Virus record (IMG/VR): IMGVR_UViG_3300046006_001715
Location: 1-40,903 of that record
Length of the DNA: 40,903 nt
Source: a virus
Strand: one strand, 5' to 3'
Position 1 is the first letter of the stretch. Each line of letters starts with the position of its first letter. A model generated the notes under the pieces. It ran no database searches, was not told the origin of the DNA, and worked only from the letters and a program-made list of their open reading frames with translations. A program made the translations under genes and the position numbers. Below are positions 14,971 to 22,698 of this stretch, one piece after another.

Positions 14971-15255
14971 ATGGACCTGCAACAACAAACCGACCGCGGC
15001 GCAGAAGCGGCCATCCTGCTTGAAAACCGCTTGCTGCAAGACGCACTGAACGCCATCGAAAAAGAGGTGTTCGACCAGTGGATGCAATGCCCAGCACGCG
15101 ACAAAGAGGGCAAGGAAGCACTGTGGCAGCTTGCCAAGACCGCGCAGAAGTTTCGCGGTGTGCTGACCGGCTACATCGAGACGGGAAAGCTCGCCACCTC
15201 CCAACTTTCGCAGTTTGAAGAACGAAGAGGCATTCGCAAGCTCTTCGGAACCTGA
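14971..15255 (+). CDS. small helical phage protein
   Basis: A 94-residue protein directly after the repeat protein (1-nt gap). Predominantly helical with conserved-looking 'LENRLLQDALNAIEKEVFDQ' and 'LWQLAKTAQKFRGVLTGYIE', ending 'EERRGIRKLFG'. Proteins of this size and pattern lie beside scaffold or portal genes in many short-tailed and siphovirus-like phages; I know of no established role. Two terminators follow immediately. Confidence 0.65.
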   Translation: MDLQQQTDRGAEAAILLENRLLQDALNAIEKEVFDQWMQCPARDKEGKEALWQLAKTAQKFRGVLTGYIETGKLATSQLSQFEERRGIRKLFGT

Positions 15256-15276
15256 TTCGCTTCACAGCGATACACG

Positions 15277-15298
15277 CCGGCCTAGAGCCGGTTTTTTT
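15277..15298 (+). terminator. rho-independent terminator 1
   Basis: CCGGC (15277-15281), loop CTAGA, GCCGG (15287-15291), then seven T. First of two terminators placed back to back between the portal-side genes and scaffold/capsid. Confidence 0.8.
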
Positions 15299-15300
15299 AC

Positions 15301-15322
15301 GCCCGCACTTCGCGGGCTTTTT
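15301..15322 (+). terminator. rho-independent terminator 2
   Basis: GCCCGC (15301-15306) pairs with GCGGGC (15312-15317), loop ACTTC, then five T. Being in tandem with terminator 1, it should insulate scaffold/capsid transcription or reduce readthrough unless late antitermination is active. Confidence 0.8.
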
Positions 15323-15337
15323 CATTTGAGGACGTGA

Positions 15338-16219
15338 ATGGACACCAACCAAGAAACTGGAGTGTCAGTTGCCGATGTGGCTGGTCTGCTGGATGACGAG
15401 ACTGAACAACCCGTTGAGGAACTGGAGCAAGAAGCAAGCACTGAGGAAGTCGCCGTAAGCGATGAACCCGAGGTGCAGGCTGAGAGCGAAGGTGAAGACG
15501 AAGTTGAAGAGGTCGAGTTTGAGGGCAAGGTTTTCAAGGGGCCTAAAGGCGTCAAGGAAGCACTGCTCCGCCAAGCTGACTACACGAAGAAGACCCAAGA
15601 GGTGGCAGAGCAGCGCAAAGCTGTTGAAGAGCGTGCGCAAGCTCTTGAGCAGCAGCAGCGCGTGATGGCGCAGACGTTCGACAAGGCCGTCGAGTTCCGC
15701 GAAGTTCAGAAGAGGCTCACTGAGTACGAGAACCTCGATTGGGCTGCGTTGGGACAGAACGACCCCGCACAGGCGCTTCAACTGAATCTCGCTTACCAAA
15801 AGCTACAGCGTGACGCACAAGCCAAGTATGGAGAGTGGAAACAGGCCGAGCAGCAGACACAACAACTGACGGAGCAAAACCGCCAGCAAATGCTTGTGAA
15901 GGCAGAGCAGGAACTGAAGACCCGCCTCCCCAACTATGGACCGCAAGTCGCTGAAAAGATCGTCAAGGCCGGAAAAGAGTACGGCATCACCGATCAGGAA
16001 TTGAACTCGCTCATTGATCCGCGTTACGTGCATGTCCTGCATGACGCGATGAAGTGGCGCGCATTGCAGGCTGAAAAGCCCAAGGCAATGCAGAAGGTTG
16101 TGGACGCGCCGCAGGCCATCAAGCCGCAGGCCACGCAACCCAAACCCCGAACCAACCAAGCCGCCCTCGACCGTCTGAAACAGAACGGACGAATCGAGGA
16201 CTTTGCAAAATTTCTTTGA
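15338..16219 (+). CDS. capsid scaffolding protein
   Basis: A 293-residue, highly charged protein directly upstream of the capsid gene. The N-terminus is very acidic ('EEVAVSDEPEVQAESEGEDE'), followed by a conserved strand 'VEFEGKVFKGPKGVKEALL', a long Gln/Glu/Lys coiled coil (about 80-205) and a basic C-terminal hook 'NQAALDRLKQNGRIEDFAKF'. This acidic-coil-basic layout is the usual design of phage scaffolds, which bind coat protein through the C-terminal helix and leave the prohead before packaging. GAGGAC precedes the ATG. Confidence 0.82.
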   Translation: MDTNQETGVSVADVAGLLDDETEQPVEELEQEASTEEVAVSDEPEVQAESEGEDEVEEVEFEGKVFKGPKGVKEALLRQADYTKKTQEVAEQRKAVEERAQALEQQQRVMAQTFDKAVEFREVQKRLTEYENLDWAALGQNDPAQALQLNLAYQKLQRDAQAKYGEWKQAEQQTQQLTEQNRQQMLVKAEQELKTRLPNYGPQVAEKIVKAGKEYGITDQELNSLIDPRYVHVLHDAMKWRALQAEKPKAMQKVVDAPQAIKPQATQPKPRTNQAALDRLKQNGRIEDFAKFL

Positions 16220-16228
16220 AAGACTGAC

Positions 16229-17203
16229 ATGGCACAACCAGCAAACACCTTTGATAGCTATGACGCTATCGGCAACCGTGAAGACTTGCAGGACAAGATC
16301 TACATGGTTTCTCCCGAGAAGACCCCCATCGTCTCGGCCCTGCGTCGTTTCACCGCGACCCAACGCCTGCACGAATGGCAGCGCGACTCGTTGGCAGCTC
16401 CCAACGCTGACAACGCCGTGATTGAAGGCGACGACCGCACTGGCACCGCCCTGACCGCAACCCAGCGCGTGGCAAACACCGTGCAGCTTTTCGACAAAGT
16501 TGCTGTGGTGTCCGGCACGCAGAGCAAAACCAAATCGGCCGGCCGTTCTTCGGAAATGAAGTACCAGGTCAGCAAGATGATGGTGGAGCTGAAGCGCGAC
16601 GTGGAAGCCATGGTGCTTTCCAACAACGTGGCCGTGCAGGGCAACGCAACCACCGCCCGCAAGTCGGCTGGTCTGGGCGCGATGATCTACACGAACATCT
16701 CGCACGGTGGCTCCGGTGCTACCCCGGCCCACACCTCGGGTCTGGCAACTGTGGCACAGACCGCAGGCACGAACCGCACGTTCGCCGAGCCATTGCTGAA
16801 GACCAACCTGCAAAGCATCTTCAGCAACTCCGGTGAGATGCCCACGATCATCAGCCTGACGCCTTCGCACAAAGGCATCTTCTCGACGTTCACCGGCATC
16901 GCCCAGAACCGTCAAGACGTGAAACGTGGCAGCCAGGCCGTGATCGTTGGCGGTGCTGACGTGTACGTGTCCGATTTTGGCGAACTGACCGTGGTCCCGA
17001 ACTACGTGCAGACCACCGCCAACGCCAACACCGCGTTTGTGCTCAACCCTGAGTACGCTGGCATTGCGTACCTTGGCGGTGGCTTCGGCTCTGTCGCACT
17101 CGCTAAGACCGGCCACACCGAGAAAGAGCTGGTTTCTGCTGAAGCCTGCCTGGTGGTGACTTCTGAGACGGCCCACGGCGCGATCAAAAACCTGACCGCT
17201 TAA
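16229..17203 (+). CDS. major capsid protein (DUF5309-like)
   Basis: A 324-residue protein with the DUF5309/SU10-type capsid pattern: 'EDLQDKIYMVSPEKTPIVSA' near the N-terminus, 'HEWQRDSLAAP', 'RVANTVQLFDKVAVVSGTQ', 'EMKYQVSKMMVELKRDVEAM', then 'PTIISLTPSHKGIFSTF' and the late 'VVPNYVQTT'. HK97-fold shell protein; no N-terminal delta domain of its own, consistent with the separate scaffold. It lies 9 nt after the scaffold stop and is followed by a terminator. Confidence 0.88.
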   Translation: MAQPANTFDSYDAIGNREDLQDKIYMVSPEKTPIVSALRRFTATQRLHEWQRDSLAAPNADNAVIEGDDRTGTALTATQRVANTVQLFDKVAVVSGTQSKTKSAGRSSEMKYQVSKMMVELKRDVEAMVLSNNVAVQGNATTARKSAGLGAMIYTNISHGGSGATPAHTSGLATVAQTAGTNRTFAEPLLKTNLQSIFSNSGEMPTIISLTPSHKGIFSTFTGIAQNRQDVKRGSQAVIVGGADVYVSDFGELTVVPNYVQTTANANTAFVLNPEYAGIAYLGGGFGSVALAKTGHTEKELVSAEACLVVTSETAHGAIKNLTA

Positions 17204-17221
17204 TCGGCCTGCAACTAAGGA

Positions 17222-17251
17222 GCCTCCGGGGGAAACCTCGGGGGCTTTTTT
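17222..17251 (+). terminator. terminator hairpin abutting the next start codon
   Basis: GCCTCCG (17222-17228) pairs with CGGGGGC (17239-17245, one G-U), followed by six T. The last T bases directly precede the ATG at 17252, so the ribosome-binding G-run of the next gene is inside the 3' arm of the hairpin. Confidence 0.72.
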
Positions 17252-17554
17252 ATGTCCGCTTTTAAAGATTACGACCCGCAAACCGGCATCACGACCACGG
17301 TTCATTACGTGGACGATGCAAACCGGATGGCGATTCAGAAGACCTACGACGCCGAGCCGTTTCTGAAGCGTGCCGCAGAGATGCGAGCGCAGACCGAGGG
17401 GCAGAGATGGGGTGATCTGCGGTATGTCGGGACGATTCCCGATGCAGAGCTGGCAACGATGCTCCGCCAAGACGGCGGCATTGACAAGAAGCGCCTGAGT
17501 GCGTGGCTCAAACGCAACCCCGACATGGTTGCTTTTTCGAAGTTCCTCAAATGA
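17252..17554 (+). CDS. conserved head-proximal hypothetical protein
   Basis: A 100-residue protein of the kind that follows DUF5309-type capsid genes: it opens 'KDYDPQTGITTTVHYVDD', then 'QKTYDAEPFLKRAAEMRAQ', 'WGDLRYVGTIPDAELATMLR' and a basic, helical C-terminus 'KKRLSAWLKRNPDMVAFSK'. This pattern recurs after capsid genes of several short-tailed phages, without a proven role. The start codon sits at the end of the terminator U-tract. ATGA overlap with the next gene. Confidence 0.7.
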   Translation: MSAFKDYDPQTGITTTVHYVDDANRMAIQKTYDAEPFLKRAAEMRAQTEGQRWGDLRYVGTIPDAELATMLRQDGGIDKKRLSAWLKRNPDMVAFSKFLK

Positions 17555-18114
17555 CATACACCGAGATTCAAGCGCAGATCGCGGCGTGGTCTAACCGCAC
17601 CGATTTGACGGCGGTTATCCCTGACTTCATCGCCTTGACTGAAGAGCGCGTGAATCGGCACCTTCGGGTGCGTCAGATGGAGGTCGCCATGCCGCTGACC
17701 CCCATCGTTGACAACCTCATCACGCCCCCTGCTGGGACGATTGATGTCAAAACACTTTGGCTGGATGGCTATGAGGGCACGCCCCTGCACATCCAGTCGT
17801 TCGAGTCTGCCTTGTCGTGGCAGACCGACGCTCTCACGACCCTGTTTGCATGGAAAGGGTCAGACCTGTACTTCAACGGTGGCGGCGAAGTTCGCGGCGT
17901 TTTGTATTCGCGAATTCCTGCCCTAGCCGACAACACCACCAACTGGCTTTCTGAGGCCGCACCGAGCGTGTACCTGTTCGGTGGCTTGATGGAAATGGCC
18001 TCGTACACGGGCGGAGACCCTTCGCTGTGGCAAGCCCGCTTTGATGCTGCTCTGAACGAGATTTCGGGCAATAACAAGCGTTATTCCGGTCCTTTGGTGG
18101 CTCGCGCACGATGA
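17551..18114 (+). CDS. head-tail adaptor / tail tubular A-like protein
   Basis: A 187-residue protein starting at ATG 17551 (ATGA). 'MTYTEIQAQIAAWSNRTDL', 'FIALTEERVNRHLRVRQME', 'LYSRIPALAD' and 'WLSEAAPSVYLFGGLMEMA' match the short adaptor that docks to the portal in podoviruses (T7 gp11-like or P22 gp4-like position). An aromatic beta segment and a C-terminal helix 'LWQARFDAALNEI' complete it. It links portal and tail hub. Confidence 0.75.
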   Translation: MTYTEIQAQIAAWSNRTDLTAVIPDFIALTEERVNRHLRVRQMEVAMPLTPIVDNLITPPAGTIDVKTLWLDGYEGTPLHIQSFESALSWQTDALTTLFAWKGSDLYFNGGGEVRGVLYSRIPALADNTTNWLSEAAPSVYLFGGLMEMASYTGGDPSLWQARFDAALNEISGNNKRYSGPLVARAR

Positions 18115-19562
18115 CCCCCATCCTCGGTTTCATGCCCGACGCGGAATTGACGACGCCGGGTGTTCTGGCCGACTGCGTGAACTTCGTTCCTACGCTCACG
18201 GGCATGGAAGGCGGCCCGACCGCTGTAACCCCGTCTGGTGTGCCTGCTCTGGCCTCTGCTTGCCAAGGTGCAGCAGTGGTCACAAAGCTGGACAACACGC
18301 GCCGGGTGTTTGCAGGCGCTCAGACGGCTATCTACGAGCTTTCAGCCGGTGCATGGGTGGATCGCACCCGCACGACTGGCGGGGCCTACACGGGCGGCTC
18401 TGAGTCGATCTGGTCAATCACGCAGTTTGGTGACGCAAGCCTGATGGCGAACAAGTCCGACACCATCCAGCGGTCCACCTCGGACGCATTTGCCAACATC
18501 GCCACAGCTCCGAAGGCTGAGATTGTGTTCTCGGTGCGTAACCAGGTGATGGCGCTCAACACCAACGATGGCACGGAAAAGCCGGATGGCTGGCACTGCT
18601 GCGCGGTGTTTGATGACACCCTCTGGACCCCAAGCACCACGACGCAAGCCGCATCGGGTCGCCTTGTCTCCACCCCCGGTCCTTTGACCGCTGGCGCTCG
18701 CTTGGGTGAGTACGCGATTGCCTACAAATCAAAGTCCATCTACCTCGGCCAATACGTTGGCGCTCCGGTGGTGTGGGACTGGACGCAGGTTCAGGGTGGT
18801 AATGCTGGGTGTGTGGGTAAGAACGCGCTCTGCGACGTTGACGGCATCCATTTCTTTGTCGGTGAAGACAACTTCTGGCTGTTTGATGGCTCGCGGCCTG
18901 TCCCGATTGCTGACGGCATCTTGCGCGACTTCTTCACCGCTGATTGCGATCCGGTCGCCAAGTACAAGATCGTCTGCTCATACGACCGACCGACAAACCG
19001 GGTCTTTGTGTTTTACCCCTCGAAGGGTTCGAGTGCTCTGAACTCCTGCCTTGTCTATCACGTCAAGTCCAAGAAGTGGGGCAGGGCAAACCGCTCCATT
19101 CAGTGCGCCCTTGAGTACGTGTCAGGCGGTGCGACGTTCGACACCCTGACCGACTACAGCGCGACGATGGATGGCCTGCCTGATGTGGGCTGGGACTCGC
19201 CTTTTTGGCTGTCTGGTGGCCGCGCCTTCTCGATCTTCAACACGTCCAACCAGTTGCAGAGCTTGACGGGCGTCTCTGACGCATCCAGCTTCGAGACGGG
19301 CGATGTAGGCGACGACGACGCAATGCTGCTGCTGCAAGGCATTCGCCTTCGCTACAAGCTGGCGCCCACCTCTGCAACCGTGCAGACCCGCCACAAGAAG
19401 AACAGCGGTGAGACATACGTGAACGGTCCTTCCGGCGTGCTGGCAGATGGCAAGTTTGACGTGCTCATCACCGACCGTTGGCACCGTGCGCAGGTTTTGT
19501 TTGATGGCCCGGTTCACGTCACGCACATGAAGGCAATGTCGAAAGTGGTTGGTCGGCGATGA
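18111..19562 (+). CDS. tail hub / P22 gp10-like stabilisation protein
   Basis: A 483-residue protein coupled by ATGA to the adaptor. Repeating beta segments ('RRVFAGAQTAIYELSAGAWV', 'IWSITQFGDASLMANKSD', 'AIAYKSKSIYLGQY', 'GIHFFVGEDNFWLFDG', 'RVFVFYPSKGS', 'CLVYHVKSKKWGRAN') fit a propeller-like hub of the type represented by P22 gp10, which plugs the tail after packaging. No enzymatic motif. Position after the adaptor fits. Confidence 0.72.
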   Translation: MTPILGFMPDAELTTPGVLADCVNFVPTLTGMEGGPTAVTPSGVPALASACQGAAVVTKLDNTRRVFAGAQTAIYELSAGAWVDRTRTTGGAYTGGSESIWSITQFGDASLMANKSDTIQRSTSDAFANIATAPKAEIVFSVRNQVMALNTNDGTEKPDGWHCCAVFDDTLWTPSTTTQAASGRLVSTPGPLTAGARLGEYAIAYKSKSIYLGQYVGAPVVWDWTQVQGGNAGCVGKNALCDVDGIHFFVGEDNFWLFDGSRPVPIADGILRDFFTADCDPVAKYKIVCSYDRPTNRVFVFYPSKGSSALNSCLVYHVKSKKWGRANRSIQCALEYVSGGATFDTLTDYSATMDGLPDVGWDSPFWLSGGRAFSIFNTSNQLQSLTGVSDASSFETGDVGDDDAMLLLQGIRLRYKLAPTSATVQTRHKKNSGETYVNGPSGVLADGKFDVLITDRWHRAQVLFDGPVHVTHMKAMSKVVGRR

Positions 19563-19978
19563 AGCTGAACACCACGCCCCGGTTGCAGGGCGACCCCAGC
19601 CTGATCCGAGAGCTGCGTGAGCACGCACAACAGGTCAACGGCTTGGCAGAAGGCCGGATTGCTGCGACTTACAACGCGCTTTCCTCGGTCCCCACGGCTG
19701 GGACGTATGCGCAGGGCGACTTTGTGAAGAACAGCGCCCCGACCGGCTCAAGCCCAACGATTGGATGGGTCTGCACGGTTGGTGGAACGCCCGGCACGTT
19801 TGTGGCTGTGACGGTTGGCGGTGGTGGTAGCGGTGACGTGGACACCTTGAACGATGTGATTGTGGACAACAGCGCAAAGGGCTTGGTGCTCAAGAGTCCG
19901 GACGCTCATTACTGGCGCTTGACTGTGGACAACGCAGGCGCATTGACCACGACTGACCTAGGAACGGTGAAGCCGTAA
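19559..19978 (+). CDS. tail-associated small beta protein
   Basis: A 139-residue protein (ATGA overlap). A helical N-terminus ('LIRELREHAQQVNGLAEGRI') precedes a Gly-rich beta domain with 'PTAGTYAQGDFVKNSAP', 'TIGWVCTVGGTPGTFVAV' and 'YWRLTVDNAGALTT', the kind of segment found in tail fibre or appendage proteins. It is probably a virion appendage component. TAATG overlap with the next gene. Confidence 0.6.
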   Translation: MKLNTTPRLQGDPSLIRELREHAQQVNGLAEGRIAATYNALSSVPTAGTYAQGDFVKNSAPTGSSPTIGWVCTVGGTPGTFVAVTVGGGGSGDVDTLNDVIVDNSAKGLVLKSPDAHYWRLTVDNAGALTTTDLGTVKP

Positions 19979-20319
19979 TGCCCAAGCACGCAACTCTAGA
20001 CACGGGCGGCAAGCTGCTGCTGGCCTACCTCCCAGAAGGTGTCGGCTCCAGTAGCGCATCCGTACTGGCCACCACCATCACAGTGCCATCGCCGGTCACT
20101 TACAGCGAAACAGTGATTGCATCGGCTACTGCAACGGCCAGCAGCAAGGTGCGTGCATCACTCGCAATGCGCACCGACGCAGAGAACGACATTGAACATG
20201 CAGCCGACATCGGCTTGAGCCTGTTCGCCCAGCCCGAAGAGGGGCAAATCCGCTTTGTCCTGACAGCCAACAGCCGCTTTACCGGCCCCTTCCCAGTTAT
20301 TTACGAGATTACCCCATGA
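19978..20319 (+). CDS. virion-associated hypothetical protein
   Basis: A 113-residue protein with a beta-rich core ('TYSETVIASATATASSKVRA', 'IGLSLFAQPEEGQIRFVLTA', 'FPVIYEITP') and no detected enzymatic residues. It is co-translated with its neighbours through TAATG and ATGA overlaps in the tail module. The second half resembles a small beta-sandwich seen in phage tail or decoration proteins. Function not recognised. Confidence 0.55.
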   Translation: MPKHATLDTGGKLLLAYLPEGVGSSSASVLATTITVPSPVTYSETVIASATATASSKVRASLAMRTDAENDIEHAADIGLSLFAQPEEGQIRFVLTANSRFTGPFPVIYEITP

Positions 20320-21104
20320 GCATCTTCCGCAACCTAGCCAATGCGTTCGTTCCTGTCCGTGAGCAACGCGCCACTAGCGGCACACTGAACGCACTGAACG
20401 CAGAGGTCGTGCTTGATGTCAACGGCGATGAGTCGGCCCTTGTCTATATGGCCTCAGCGGCCTTCATCGGTACGCTGGAATTCACAGGCTCGGTTGATGG
20501 AACGAACTTCCTTCCCGTCATGGCCTACCCTTATTCGGTCGGTGCGGTTGGAGGAACCCTGCCACCTTCTGCACAGCCGCTACTGATTCACGCGCTTGTG
20601 GCGGCCAACACCTCTCAGGTGTACGCCGTGCCTTGTGGGCAGCTTCGCAAGGTTCGCGTTAGAGCCTCGGCCTACACATCAGGCAGCGCAGCCATCACCA
20701 TTAACAGCGACCAAGGCGAATCGCTGAGTCCGGTCCTTGACTCGCGCCCATCAACGCTTTGCGTGACGGCTACAGGAGCAGCAAGTGCCGCCGTTACCGC
20801 CACGCTGCCATCGGTCGCAGGCTTGCGCCACGTCATTGACTTTATCCAGGTGACGCGCTCGGCCACTGCCGCGCTCACGGCCTCGGCAACACCTGTTCTG
20901 GTGACAACGACCGGCCTGCCGGGAAACCCGGTGCTGACCTTCGGCTCTGATGTGGCAGGCGTCGGCATTGACAAAGAAGTGAAGCTCGATTTCGGCAGCT
21001 CGGGCATCGCAGCTACAGCCTTGGGCACAAACACCACGGTTGTCTGCCCGGTCTATACGGGCGTGATCTGGCGCGTCAATGTGGCTTACCGGCTCGGCGC
21101 ATGA
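20316..21104 (+). CDS. two-domain beta structural protein
   Basis: A 262-residue protein (ATGA at both ends). The first half ('TLNALNAEVVLDVNGDESAL', 'AFIGTLEFTGSVDGTNFLPV', 'GQLRKVRVRASAYTSGSAAI') and second half ('GLRHVIDFIQVTRSATAALT', 'GVIWRVNVAYRLGA') look like two beta-sandwich domains of the sort found in minor virion proteins. No homologous enzyme suggested. Likely a tail or capsid accessory protein. Confidence 0.6.
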   Translation: MSIFRNLANAFVPVREQRATSGTLNALNAEVVLDVNGDESALVYMASAAFIGTLEFTGSVDGTNFLPVMAYPYSVGAVGGTLPPSAQPLLIHALVAANTSQVYAVPCGQLRKVRVRASAYTSGSAAITINSDQGESLSPVLDSRPSTLCVTATGAASAAVTATLPSVAGLRHVIDFIQVTRSATAALTASATPVLVTTTGLPGNPVLTFGSDVAGVGIDKEVKLDFGSSGIAATALGTNTTVVCPVYTGVIWRVNVAYRLGA

Positions 21105-21511
21105 AGCTTGTACCAGTGCCTGCCACGCACATTGACTATGCGTGGTTTAAGGACGGTGCGTCTTGCTTGGCAGCGGCCTGCGACACGTCTGGCGGGGAAA
21201 TCACGGGCGATCAACTCAAGATGAGCCTTAGCCGAGAAGAGCGGATGTTGCTGCGCATGGAGGTTGATGGTGAGCGTGTTGGCTGGGGAGTCGTCCGCAT
21301 CGACCAACTGCCAAACCTTCGTGTTTTGCATGTGTCCTCGCTTGTTGCGCCCGGAGCGCATTTTGAGAATTTCTTTGGCGAACTTAAGCGGTTCGCAGCG
21401 CTTTCCGGATGCTCTCGCATTCGATGTTCATGCAAACCGGCTCAGTCCCGGCTTTTCCGCATGAAGGTAGGTTTTCAGCCACTGTACGAAACCCTTGAGG
21501 TCACTCTATGA
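21101..21511 (+). CDS. GNAT-like acetyltransferase-fold protein
   Basis: A 136-residue protein whose layout suggests the GNAT fold: strands 'MRMEVDGERVGWGVVRI'-like, a beta-bulge region 'LRVLHVSSLVAPGAHFENFF' and a final 'FRMKVGFQPLYETLEVTL' strand pair. Phages often carry such a protein among tail and ejection genes. The canonical Q/RxxGxG/A acetyl-CoA loop is not clear ('APGAHF' is the best approximation), so it may be structural rather than catalytic. ATGA overlaps on both sides. Confidence 0.55.
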   Translation: MKLVPVPATHIDYAWFKDGASCLAAACDTSGGEITGDQLKMSLSREERMLLRMEVDGERVGWGVVRIDQLPNLRVLHVSSLVAPGAHFENFFGELKRFAALSGCSRIRCSCKPAQSRLFRMKVGFQPLYETLEVTL

Positions 21512-22245
21512 AAATTCTAAGTAAGCACGCCGGTTACGCGGCTGACGGTGTCCGCCTGTTTCGCAAAGGCGACGGCGGTGGCGAGTCCACGACTGTCCAA
21601 AATATCCCAACTGAGTTGAAGCCGCTTGCGTCGAAGTACGCCAGCGATGCGATCAACCTCAGCAACACGGCATACACGCCGTTTCAGGGGCAGCGGTTTG
21701 CCGACCTGAACAGCACGCAGAACGCAGGCATTGGCGCGATCCAAGACCGTGCGCTGAACGGCTCGGCCACGATCAACAACGCCGAGCAGGCCCTGAACCA
21801 GAACATCACAGGCGGGCAAACGAACCCCTACCTTGACCAGATGGTCGGCAAGGCGCAGGACTCGGTTCGTTCGCAGTTCAACACCAGTGCTGTTAATTCA
21901 GGCTCGTTTGGCAATTCTGGATTGCAGGAGCAATTCGCGGGGCAGTTGGGCGACGTTGCATCGCAGATGTACGGCAACGCCTACGAAACCGACAAAGCAC
22001 GACAAATGCAGTCGATTGGCATGGCGCAGCAGTTCGGCAACCAGGCTTACACCGACGCCGGTCAACTGCTCAACGCCGGTCAACTGCAACAAGACCAAGC
22101 GCAGCAGCAAGCCGACTTCGGCTACCAGCAGTTCCAAGACCAGCAGAACGATCCGTACAAGAAGCTGGCAGCAATGTCTGGTGTGTTCGGCTCGTTCCCC
22201 GGCCAGAGTTCGACGACCAGCACCAACCAGCCGGGAGGCAAGTAA
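21508..22245 (+). CDS. ejection / internal virion protein, Gln-Asn-rich
   Basis: A 245-residue protein rich in Gln, Asn and Ala with repeating helices: 'NTAYTPFQGQRFADLNSTQN', 'INNAEQALNQNITGGQTNPY', 'GSFGNSGLQEQFAGQLGDVA', 'QADFGYQQFQDQQNDPYKK'. Such sequences typify the first of several DNA-ejection proteins in short-tailed phages, which leave the particle to form a channel across the envelope. The end carries Pro/Gly/Thr. Co-transcribed with the next three proteins. Confidence 0.65.
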   Translation: MKILSKHAGYAADGVRLFRKGDGGGESTTVQNIPTELKPLASKYASDAINLSNTAYTPFQGQRFADLNSTQNAGIGAIQDRALNGSATINNAEQALNQNITGGQTNPYLDQMVGKAQDSVRSQFNTSAVNSGSFGNSGLQEQFAGQLGDVASQMYGNAYETDKARQMQSIGMAQQFGNQAYTDAGQLLNAGQLQQDQAQQQADFGYQQFQDQQNDPYKKLAAMSGVFGSFPGQSSTTSTNQPGGK

Positions 22246-22698
22246 ATGTTCGACCCAATCACTCTCGGTCTGATCGGCTCGGCAATCGGCGGCCTGACCA
22301 GCAAGAAGCCACTGAAAGGCGCACTGCTCGGCGGTGCGATGGGTGCAGGCGGTGGCTTGCTTGCCGGTGGCATGGGTGGCGCTGGTGTGGCCGGTGACGC
22401 CATGATGCCGGGCCTGCTCGGTGCAAACGCTCCGATGGCTGCATTCAACCCGATGGCACCGCAAGGCATGGCCGGGATGATGTCTCAGGCAAAACCGTTC
22501 ATGGACGCTGCAAGCACGGGTATGCAGGTTGCAGGCTCGATGAACCAGCCCGAACAAGCACCACCACCGCCCCAGCTTCCGCAGCAGATGGGCGCTCAGA
22601 CCCTCCAGCAGCTCGCACAGGGCAATCCACAAGCCAACGTGATGGCAGAGGCTGAGATGCGCAAGAAACGCCGTATGGGCCTTTTGGGAGGTATGTAA
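22246..22698 (+). CDS. Gly/Met-rich internal virion protein
   Basis: A 150-residue protein with long Gly/Ala hydrophobic stretches ('ALLGGAMGAGGGLLAGGMGG'), Met-rich central part and 'PEQAPPPPQLPQQMGAQTLQ' before a basic C-terminus 'EAEMRKKRRMGLLGGM'. The composition is that of a membrane-penetrating ejection protein of podoviruses. It lies between two other ejection-type genes and shares TAATG with the next. No enzymatic motif visible. Confidence 0.6.
   Translation: MFDPITLGLIGSAIGGLTSKKPLKGALLGGAMGAGGGLLAGGMGGAGVAGDAMMPGLLGANAPMAAFNPMAPQGMAGMMSQAKPFMDAASTGMQVAGSMNQPEQAPPPPQLPQQMGAQTLQQLAQGNPQANVMAEAEMRKKRRMGLLGGM

Noticed and set aside
15803-17557. 584-codon ORF on the minus strand
   Set aside because: It lies antisense to scaffold and capsid genes that have clear identities; high-GC third-position bias leaves the antisense frame open, and its product has no recognisable motif.
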